Of a stretch of 5,159 nucleotides of DNA, positions 1 through 4,970 are shown piece by piece. Every line of letters begins with the position of its first letter. Within the stretch, counting starts at the first letter, position 1. A program made the translations under genes and the position numbers. Origin of the DNA: Methanosarcinales archaeon (GTDB lineage: Archaea; Halobacteriota; Syntropharchaeia; Alkanophagales; Methanospirareceae); the NCBI GenBank assembly GCA_030665925.1, contig DAOUYX010000119.1, positions 1 through 5,159 on the forward strand. The letters are read 5' to 3'. The notes beneath the pieces are model-generated. The model was not told where the DNA came from. It worked only from the letters and a program-made list of their open reading frames with translations, and made no database searches.

Positions 1-435
1 AGATTGAGACGGATAATGAACAACAGACGTGTTTGGCACGCTGCGATAGGCATAAGTCGTGTTTTAGATAACCTAAAAGAAACAAAGGATTTTGGTACGG
101 ATTTCGATGCGTTGCGGTATTGGGCTGAGCACGCAAACCATGAGGAATGGGAGAAGGATGAAATAGGAAAGGTCCACGGTGTCGGACTGATTACGTTCCA
201 GTATTTGCGAATGCAAGCAGGTGTGGACACGTGCATGCCGGATAAGATAATAAAACGCGTGGTGGGACGCGAACTTGGAGTTCATGCAAATGATGATTTG
301 CGGTTTATCGAGGAAATGGGGCGGTTATCGAAAGAGATAGGATATTCGCAGATATTGATCTGCTGGGCGATATGGCTGAGGGAATCGGATACTGACAAGG
401 GCAAAGGGGAATGGGAAGCAGTCTGTGCGAGGTAG
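1..435 (+). CDS. HhH-GPD (DNA glycosylase)-like small protein, possibly 5'-partial
   Basis: The frame is open to the left edge, so the true start may lie outside; in-window candidates are TTG at 4 and ATG at 16. Counting from the TTG the product is 143 residues. Residues 57-80 read as a helix-hairpin-helix followed by the conserved Asp region of the HhH-GPD base-excision fold: a VHGVGLITFQYLR hairpin, then MPD (Asp80) and KIIKRVVGRELG, which matches the family pattern of 'D-hydrophobic-x-R-hydrophobic-x-x-R-L-G'. This suggests DNA binding or a divergent glycosylase. There is no Cys cluster of the endonuclease III type. At about 143 residues it is shorter than typical glycosylases (about 200 or more), so it is either truncated upstream or belongs to an uncharacterised HhH subfamily. 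Its last eight codons overlap, in another frame, the beginning of the hdrA fragment, so the extreme C-terminus may have been altered by the junction. The fold call is moderately sure; the substrate is unknown. Confidence 0.55.
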   Translation, partial: RLRRIMNNRRVWHAAIGISRVLDNLKETKDFGTDFDALRYWAEHANHEEWEKDEIGKVHGVGLITFQYLRMQAGVDTCMPDKIIKRVVGRELGVHANDDLRFIEEMGRLSKEIGYSQILICWAIWLRESDTDKGKGEWEAVCAR

Positions 436-1568
436 TATGTGAGGCAGGAGCGATAAATTTTGAAGAGGGGGATGAGGAAATCGAGTTAGAAGCAGGAGCG
501 ATAATAGCCGCAACGGGATATGATTTATTCGACACTTCTTCGGAGCCGAATTACGGGTATGAATATGTCGAAGTAATAACAGGCTTGGAATTTGAAAGAC
601 TTTGTAACGCTTCCGGTCCAACAGTTGGGTAGATAGAAATAAAGGGAAAAGAGCAGAAAGAAGTGGTTTTCATATCTTGCGTGGGGTCGAGGGAGAGAAG
701 GGGAGAAATTACGAATTACCGAACTGCGAATTCTTGCTCAGAAAGAGCGGGGAACGAATACTGCTCTCGTGTATGCTGCATGTACATAGCGAAGCAGGCG
801 CACTTGGTGAAAGAGCATATTCCGGATGCAAATGTAACGGTGTTCTATACAGATGTTAGAGCGTTCGGTAAGGGATTTGAGGAGTTCTACTGGCGGGTGA
901 AGGAGGAAGGCGTGAATTACATAAGAAGGGAGCTAACTGACGAGATAAAAGTGGAGAGGGATGAAAATGGTAAGTTGAAAGTGAAAACGGTAAGTGAAGG
1001 TCGCACTATCGAAAAGGAGGCAGACCTTGTCGTGCTTGCAACTGGTATTGTTCCCCGAGAGGATGTTCTCGACCTCGCAAGGAAGTTGAAGACAACACAA
1101 AGTGCTGATAAATTCTTTCTTGTGGCGCATCCAAAACTTCGACCAATAGATACGCTTACCGATGGCATTTTCATCGCTGGATGCTGTCAATCGCCAAAGG
1201 ATATTCCCGATAGCGTTGCACAGGCATCGGCAGCGGCATCGAGGGTTTGCAGCATACTGTCTCAGGAGTATATGGAAGTGGAGCCGATAATCGCAGAAGT
1301 AAATGAAGCGCTTTGCATCGGCTGTGGTTCTTGTGAGGAGGTTTGTCCTTTCGGAGCGATAGAGTTAAGAGAGGAGGAGAAGCAGTTAGAGGAAATCGTG
1401 CTCAGAACAAGGAAATCGTATGTGAATCCAGCATTATGTAAAGGTTGTGGCGTCTGCATTCCCGAATGCCCAGTCGGTGCGATGGCTCAAAAGCACTTCA
1501 CGTCTGCACAGATAGAAGCGATGTTGAGAGGGGTTGGTGCGGGCATTAGCGCTATGACTACAATGTGA
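411..1568 (+). pseudogene. hdrA: HdrA-like heterodisulfide reductase subunit A, 5'-truncated and interrupted by TAG
   Basis: HdrA is the cytoplasmic FAD/iron-sulfur subunit of the electron-bifurcating CoM-S-S-CoB heterodisulfide reductase and related complexes. The visible part runs from a CEVVCEAGAINF segment (about 424-460), through GAIIAATGYDLFD and LEFERLCNASGPTVG, then TAG at 630-632. It resumes in the same frame with KEVVFISCVGSRE, YCSRVCCMY, DVRAFGKGFEEFY, DLVVLATGIVP, HPKLRPIDT and GIFIAGCCQSPKDIPDSVAQASAAA. It ends with two ferredoxin motifs, CIGCGSCEEVCP and CKGCGVCIPECP. Order and content match the HdrA C-terminal half. Missing are the N-terminal region and the first dinucleotide-binding GxGxxG: the frame closes at a TGA at 393-395. 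A GTG at 663 would give a 301-residue product that keeps both ferredoxin clusters, but this is an internal Val of the family and not a natural start. A loop of about 15 extra residues sits between cluster-ligand cysteines. I judge it a decaying fragment; a functional ferredoxin-like remnant is possible. Confidence 0.85.
630..632 (+). other. In-frame TAG codon inside hdrA homology
   Basis: The codon lies in the same frame as the upstream segment (411-629) and the downstream segment (633-1568). HdrA homology continues across it (GPTVG before, IEIKGKEQKEVVFIS after) with no gap. HdrA homologues as I recall them usually carry a Lys or another charged residue here, so a single change from AAG would explain it. 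It is either a nonsense mutation or, less likely, a recoded amber codon (pyrrolysine). Confidence 0.8.
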
Positions 1569-1749
1569 GGGAAAAGCAGAGATAAATATAAAATCGAGTG
1601 GGTGGGCAAAAAAGAAAAAATAAAAAAGAGGGAAAAATAAAAAATTAGTTTATCGCCTCTTCCTTATGTTTGTCCTTATACTTATTGCAGCGACAACCGA
1701 AAGCAAGCCTATTAATGCTATTAGTCCGATTGGCGTTAGTGTTGGGACT
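1485..1749. repeat. Duplicated block, copy 1: hdrA 3' end + intergenic + sorting-tail 3' end
   Basis: This block covers the last 28 codons of hdrA, the A-rich convergent intergenic region, and the reverse-strand codons for the sorting tail of the first surface protein. It aligns nearly end to end with 2628-2886 in the same orientation. By hand, the first 97 positions have about 11 mismatches (close to 89 percent identity); the remainder has small indels in the A-rich tract and a similar or slightly lower level. Differences in the hdrA part are mostly at third codon positions. Similarity stops at the ectodomain/tail boundary. Confidence 0.9.
1605..1647 (-). terminator. Oligo-T terminator of the first sorting-tail protein
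   Basis: Directly after the stop of the reverse-strand gene at 1650, the transcribed strand reads as a series of T runs of five to seven broken by CCC or C. This is the usual archaeal factor-independent terminator form, without a needed hairpin. On the forward strand the same stretch is A-rich and would not terminate hdrA. Confidence 0.6.
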
Positions 1750-2513
1750 GCTTGAGGTCCTACTTGTTCTCTGGTACCTATGGTAAAATCATCAAATCCA
1801 AAAACATCCGTCCCTGCTTCTGTATTTCCAAATGTAACTTTAGTGAAAGGCTTCTCTAGATCGATGAAACCATAATAGATCACCGTTCCGCCAGGGCTAT
1901 TCACCGTATGGGGAATAGTAATAGTTTCAGCAGTGCCATCTTCGTATGTTAAGGTAAGCTGACCACTAAAATCGCCAACGTCAACGCCATAAAACCCAAA
2001 TGCTACCTGAGGTTCCGAGAATTCGATATAAAAACTGCTAGATGAATCCCAGTATTTATCTCCAGAAATAGGATATCGCCCATACCCATTTGTACCAGTC
2101 GGAACCTCATTGACATAGCCAGTGCCTTGCAACGTTGCCGTCCCTGCCGGTCCAAAATTCGCCGCTAATGGCGCAGTTGCACCATCCGCAAAACTTTCGA
2201 AATCCTCTGTGCCGGGATTATTAAGCTGCGCAAGGAACGCATCTCGCGCGGCATCAGCATTTGGATGACTCGTTAAACGAGTGTCTTCGCCAAGTCCTGT
2301 GTCTTCGCCAAAAAATGTCGTTGGTTGTGCAACTGCACTGGTAGTAGCTCCTGCTAAAACTAGAATTATCACAAATATTACCCCTACGCCCAACCTTGTT
2401 GCCGGCCTCCATGTAGATATAGAACGTCCTTCCATCTCTTTCTTCCTTCCTTCCCCTGCAATCACCATTATCGCTGCAATAAATATCCCTATCCCTTTCT
2501 TCTTGTTATCCAT
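1650..2513 (-). CDS. Exported surface protein, PEP-CTERM-like ectodomain with archaeal VPTLTPIGL sorting tail
   Basis: 287 residues. Residues 41-55 are a hydrophobic signal segment after RPATR, followed by an A-V-A/Q cleavage-like site at 60-63. Residues 67-250 form an ectodomain: FFGEDTGLGEDTRL, HPNADAARDAF, GTEDFESFADG, GYGRYPISGDKYWD, FGFYGVDVGDFSGQ, NSPGGTVIYYGFIDL, FGNTEAGTDVFGFDDFTIG. From memory this closely resembles a widespread bacterial PEP-CTERM secreted family of unknown function. Residues 256-287 are VPTLTPIGLIALIGL, a transmembrane stretch and a basic end (RKRR), the layout of exosortase/archaeosortase or IPTL-like sorting signals. The protein is likely exported and anchored or processed at the cell surface. 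The start at 2513 is supported by AAGGAGG seven bases upstream and a TATA box. It leaves an extra 26-residue leader with its own hydrophobic run (8-19); Met27 at 2435 would give a conventional signal peptide. No enzymatic motif is visible. Confidence 0.85.
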   Translation of the reverse strand: MDNKKKGIGIFIAAIMVIAGEGRKKEMEGRSISTWRPATRLGVGVIFVIILVLAGATTSAVAQPTTFFGEDTGLGEDTRLTSHPNADAARDAFLAQLNNPGTEDFESFADGATAPLAANFGPAGTATLQGTGYVNEVPTGTNGYGRYPISGDKYWDSSSSFYIEFSEPQVAFGFYGVDVGDFSGQLTLTYEDGTAETITIPHTVNSPGGTVIYYGFIDLEKPFTKVTFGNTEAGTDVFGFDDFTIGTREQVGPQAVPTLTPIGLIALIGLLSVVAAISIRTNIRKRR

Positions 2514-2520
2514 TTTTTTA

Positions 2521-2527
2521 CCTCCTT
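2521..2527 (-). promoter_or_regulatory. Shine-Dalgarno AAGGAGG
   Basis: A perfect anti-16S match on the reverse strand, with seven bases between it and the ATG at 2513. It favours that ATG over the internal Met27 codon at 2435, which has only a weaker purine-rich GGAAGGAAG-like stretch ahead of it. Confidence 0.8.
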
Positions 2528-2549
2528 CTTTTCTTTAGATAGGAAGGGG

Positions 2550-2565
2550 TATATAAAACTTTCGG
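2550..2565 (-). promoter_or_regulatory. Archaeal TATA box and BRE for the sorting-tail protein
   Basis: Read on the reverse strand, CGAAAG (a BRE-like purine stretch) is followed directly by TTTTATATA. About 25 bases downstream falls near 2529, just ahead of the Shine-Dalgarno, giving a short leader of roughly 15-20 nt. The geometry fits an archaeal TBP/TFB promoter. Confidence 0.7.
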
Positions 2566-2569
2566 AAAC

Positions 2570-2597
2570 AAACTTTTTTTGCTACGCAAAAAAGTTT
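2570..2597. repeat. Inverted repeat upstream of the TATA box
   Basis: AAACTTTTTTTGC, a three-base TAC centre, then GCAAAAAAGTTT: 12-bp arms with one unpaired T on the left. It sits immediately upstream of the BRE/TATA of the reverse-strand gene, the position expected of an activator or repressor operator. It could equally be a junction remnant, since the deleted hdrA stub starts only about 25 bp away. Confidence 0.6.
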
Positions 2598-2621
2598 ACT
2601 GAAAAATGTTACGCTTGTCTC

Positions 2622-2711
2622 ATGATAACACAGAAGCATTTTACGTCTGAACAGATAGAGGCGATGTTGAGGGGGGTTGGTGCTGGCATTAGCACTATGG
2701 CTACAATGTGA
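2622..2711 (+). pseudogene. hdrA: Second hdrA copy, reduced to its last 29 codons
   Basis: The frame from ATG 2622 reads MITQKHFTSEQIEAML, then RGVGAGISTMATM and TGA. This matches the last residues of the hdrA at 411-1568 (AQKHFTSAQIEAML and onward) with the same stop. HdrA tails after the final CP motif typically read AITQKHFT, so homology starts at or just before ATA 2625. Everything upstream of the final cysteine cluster is gone. There is no ribosome binding site and no reason to think it is translated. Most differences from copy 1 are synonymous, so it came from a once-selected paralogous gene. Confidence 0.85.
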
Positions 2712-2886
2712 GGGAAAAGCAGAGAAATTTAAAGATAAAATCGAGTGGATGGGCAAAAAAGCAAAAAATAAAAAAAGAGGGGAAAAAATAGTTTATTGCC
2801 TCTTCCTTATACGTATGCTTATCGCAGCGATTACCGAAAGCAAGCCTATCAGTGCGATTAGTCCTATTGGCGTTAGGGTTGGGACT
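2628..2886. repeat. Duplicated block, copy 2: hdrA 3' stub + intergenic + sorting-tail 3' end
   Basis: Counterpart of 1485-1749 in the same orientation, about 1.14 kb away. It holds the hdrA stub, a near-identical A-rich intergenic tract and the last codons (tail) of the protease remnant. Outside it, the two neighbouring surface-protein ectodomains are unrelated. Confidence 0.9.
2752..2790 (-). terminator. Oligo-T terminator of the protease remnant
   Basis: On the reverse strand, several T runs of six to seven separated by CCCC, GC or A follow the stop at 2793. This is the equivalent tract to 1605-1647 and part of the duplicated block. Confidence 0.55.
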
Positions 2887-3327
2887 CGTGCGAGTGCAGG
2901 AAGCAATGGTAACCCAAGTTTTCCAGCTCCCCAATACTGGTTCTCAACATCAGGCCATGTATCACCAGTAAACTCGTCTTCTCTCGCATTCATCATGAGT
3001 TCATAGTTGATAGTGCCCGGGTCTGCATCAGGATATGCATCCAGACACAACGCAACAGCACCTGCAACCATCGGTGCTGAACAGCTCGTCCCTGCCATCA
3101 TCCAGTGTTCTCCATCCGGGTCAATATCCTCGATATCTATAGACGCATCGTCTGACAATGCAGACATCACTCCAAATCCTGATGCCGTGAGCTCGGGTTT
3201 CATCCTGCAATCTCTTGTTGGTCCATGAGAGCTGAAGTAAGCAAGTGTACCATCCTCGGCATATAAATAGCAGTCATAGGTGTTCGGATAAGAGATTGTG
3301 ATTCCAACTATTGATACCTTTTGTATA
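2793..3327 (-). pseudogene. Subtilisin-like (S8) serine protease, C-terminal remnant with VPTLTPIGL sorting tail
   Basis: The first ATG in this frame is at 3203, but the frame stays open upstream to about 3344 and still reads as protease: YAEDGTLAYFSSHGPTRD leads into KPELTASGFGV. The FSSxGPT and KPxxxAxG motifs and GTSCSAPMVAGAVAL are the end of an S8 catalytic domain. The catalytic Ser is in GTS (codon 3084-3086). The catalytic Asp and His, the oxyanion-hole region, the signal peptide and any propeptide are absent, cut off where the insertion sequence begins, so it cannot be an active protease. The C-terminus (VPTLTPIGLIALIGLLSV, then RIRKRQ) is nearly identical to the tail of the intact protein at 1650-2513, so the parent enzyme was an exported, surface-anchored protease. 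The exact upstream breakpoint is uncertain by about 20 bp. Confidence 0.85.
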
Positions 3328-3338
3328 GTATAAAAGCG
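3328..3338 (+). repeat. Candidate left terminal inverted repeat of the IS
   Basis: GTATAAAAGCG matches the reverse complement of 4680-4690 at 9 of 11 positions. It lies where the protease homology fades. The match is short and A/T-rich, so it is only a candidate. Confidence 0.35.
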
Positions 3339-3418
3339 ATTATTTTAGCCAGTGATACGACGTATGGCTTTAAATGATGAAAAGGGTGTAGACCCCTACG
3401 GTAGAGACCATTGTAGAG

Positions 3419-4672
3419 ATGTTTCCAGAGGCGTTTTTAAGAAACACTGCGCGAGAGACAGGAGTTGTCATAAGAGAGCGTAAAATTGACCCGGTTATTC
3501 TTTTCTGGGTGTTAACGCTTGGATTTGGTGTGCGTTTTCTGAGCACTATCCGGGGACTGAAGCGGAAATACGAGGAGAAAGCAGAGGTGAAACTGAGCAT
3601 AAGCAGTTTTTACGACCGATTCACACCGGAGATGGCTGATTTCCTTCAGAGGTGCGTGCTCCATGCGATTGCGTTTCAAGCACAGCAACCCGGTCGTGTT
3701 TTGGGCGATAAATTGAAGCGTTTTAAGGATCTGGTTATCCAGGACAGCACGATTATCAGGTTGCATGAATCTCTTGCGAAGATATGGCCTGCTGCAAGGT
3801 CGAAGAAAGCCGCTGCGGGCGTTAAACTCTCCTGTGTCGTTAGTGCGATTGCCAATAGCCCTAAATCCGTCAGGATATACCCTGAAAGGACGGCAGAGGC
3901 TAAAATACTTCGGTTGGGACCCTGGCTCAAGGACTGTATCCTGCTCATTGACCTCGGATACTTCAAGTACCTCTTCTTTGACAGAATTGACCGTTATGGC
4001 GGCTATTTCGTCAGCAGGCTGAAAGGAAACGCCAATCCATTGATCGTTGGCATCAATCGTAAATGGCGAGGGGACTCGATAGATGTCGTGGGGCAGAAAT
4101 TGCGGGAAGTTCTTCCACTCCTGAAGCGAGAAGTCCTGGATGTGGAAGTGGAGGTCAAATTCAAGCGTAGAAAGTACAAGGGGCAGCAAAGCACGGTGAA
4201 TAGAAGATTCCGTGTGGTATGTGTTTTCAATTCGGAATTGGGAAAATATCACACCTATTTGACTAATATACCTGTTGAAATCTTATCCGCAGAGGACATA
4301 GCACTTCTGTACGGAGCGAGATGGGAAATTGAACTGATATTCAAGGAATTAAAAAGCCACTATCGCATGGATCAGATACCGAGTGCAAACCCAGAGATCG
4401 TGAAATGCCTGATTTGGGTTGCTATTCTGACGTTAATGTGCTCACATAGAATACTACGGTTGGTTCGAAATGCGAATCCTGAAAACGCTAACCGATACAC
4501 GCCTTTACGATGGGCAAAGGTCTTCAGCGAGAACGCAGACAGATTGTTAACAGAAATACTCGACTGCATGGGGCTGAAACTGGATATGCTCACTTTATAC
4601 GACATTTGTATCGGTCATGGATGCGATCCAAATGTCAAACGAGAGAGGTTGATGGAACGATGGGTTACTTAG
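3419..4672 (+). CDS. IS4-family DDE transposase
   Basis: 417 residues, full length for the family. The RNase H-like core has the first catalytic Asp at 109 (VIQDSTIIRL), the second at 178 (LLIDLGYFKY) and the Glu at 305 in YGARWEIELIFKELK. That last segment fits the IS4 signature Y-(2)-R-(3)-E-(6)-K, with Y298, R301, E305 and K312. A basic beta-strand insertion region (about 215-285) separates the second Asp from the Glu, as is usual in this family. The protein would cut and paste the element by acting on its terminal repeats. The start at ATG 3419 has only a weak purine stretch before it, consistent with low transposase expression. The frame is intact with all catalytic residues, so the element may still be active. 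I cannot assign the IS4 subgroup with certainty. Confidence 0.93.
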   Translation: MFPEAFLRNTARETGVVIRERKIDPVILFWVLTLGFGVRFLSTIRGLKRKYEEKAEVKLSISSFYDRFTPEMADFLQRCVLHAIAFQAQQPGRVLGDKLKRFKDLVIQDSTIIRLHESLAKIWPAARSKKAAAGVKLSCVVSAIANSPKSVRIYPERTAEAKILRLGPWLKDCILLIDLGYFKYLFFDRIDRYGGYFVSRLKGNANPLIVGINRKWRGDSIDVVGQKLREVLPLLKREVLDVEVEVKFKRRKYKGQQSTVNRRFRVVCVFNSELGKYHTYLTNIPVEILSAEDIALLYGARWEIELIFKELKSHYRMDQIPSANPEIVKCLIWVAILTLMCSHRILRLVRNANPENANRYTPLRWAKVFSENADRLLTEILDCMGLKLDMLTLYDICIGHGCDPNVKRERLMERWVT

Positions 4673-4679
4673 CCGAACA

Positions 4680-4690
4680 CGCATGTATAC
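4680..4690 (-). repeat. Candidate right terminal inverted repeat of the IS
   Basis: CGCATGTATAC, inverted relative to 3328-3338, begins eight bases after the transposase stop. Beyond it the reverse strand quickly becomes ATPase coding sequence. Confidence 0.35.
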
Positions 4691-4946
4691 AACTATAAGT
4701 AGGTCATAGAGGGAACACAAGACGGCTGCAACCTCGATCATCCATGGAATCGGTCCCCAGAAATAGCCCAGAAGTTTGACCACCGGGCTAACCTTTTTCT
4801 CCGTGATTTCGTTATAACCATATTTTTGGAGTCGGTCTTTTGATTCCGAAGTAGAAAGTCCCTTTTTGTCGGATGCGAGTTTTTTTTTTTAATAGTTCTT
4901 CTATGTCTATACCCTTTGCCTCTTCCGTAGTTATGCCACTGTCCAT
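4691..4946 (-). pseudogene. P-type ATPase (proton-efflux type), N-terminal stub with frameshift
   Basis: From ATG 4946 the reverse strand reads MDSGITTEEAKGIDIEELLK and then enters a run of 11 A. In that frame translation stops at 4812-4814 after 44 codons. Removing one A restores LASDKKGLSTSESKDRLQKY, GYNEITEKKVSPVVKLL and GYFWGPIPWMIEVAAVL, the cation-ATPase N-terminal domain and first membrane helix. The GYFWGPIPWMIE segment is typical of type IIIA plasma-membrane proton pumps. All catalytic parts (TGES loop, DKTG phosphorylation site, ATP-binding domain, remaining helices) are absent: homology ends at about 4715-4690, at the IS edge. It lies 24 bp downstream of the MarC gene on the same strand, so it was probably the second gene of that operon. 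It is clearly non-functional as it stands, even if the A run is a sequencing error. Confidence 0.85.
4880..4890. repeat. 11-nt homopolymer (T on +, A on -) causing frameshift
   Basis: Eleven T on the forward strand. Ten would keep the P-type ATPase frame open across the run; eleven shifts it. Homopolymers of this length are common sites of polymerase slippage and of sequencing or assembly error. Confidence 0.8.
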
Positions 4947-4970
4947 CTTAACCACATTAGAATAAGATAG

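Larger units (their letters stand above)
3328..4690 (+). mobile_element. IS4-family insertion sequence, approximate ends
   Basis: One full-length DDE transposase fills the element. The proposed ends are an imperfect inverted pair, GTATAAAAGCG at 3328-3338 and the reverse complement of GTATACATGCG at 4680-4690 (9 of 11 positions). This gives about 1.36 kb, a normal size for IS4-family elements. The ends are tentative. The flanks belong to different genes, protease C-terminus on the left and P-type ATPase N-terminus on the right, both on the reverse strand and both broken here. I see no matching target-site duplication. Confidence 0.7.

Noticed and set aside
663..1568. Independent 301-residue ferredoxin-like gene starting at GTG 663
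   Set aside because: The GTG is an internal Val of HdrA, there is no good ribosome site, and HdrA homology continues upstream in the same frame, so a broken longer gene is the simpler explanation.
2281..2538. 85-codon forward open frame rich in Pro, Ile and Leu
   Set aside because: It is a shadow of the signal-peptide and N-terminal region of the reverse-strand surface protein and runs through its promoter.
1485..2886. Recent tandem duplication or assembly artefact
   Set aside because: The copies differ by about 10-15 percent with mostly synonymous changes in the coding part, too diverged for a recent slip or an assembly error.
2677..3006. 109-codon forward open frame
   Set aside because: It is antisense to the protease remnant and the sorting tail, and crosses the terminator tract. 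The reverse frame has clear protease motifs.
3348..3418. Possible separate small RNA or gene between the IS end and the transposase
   Set aside because: It is a 71-bp IS leader with short repeats of GTAGA and no open frame or stable extended hairpin; it is probably just the transposase promoter region.
3512..4252. 246-codon open frame on the reverse strand
   Set aside because: It lies entirely antisense to the transposase, which has all catalytic motifs. The antisense translation has no recognisable domain and no promoter or ribosome site.
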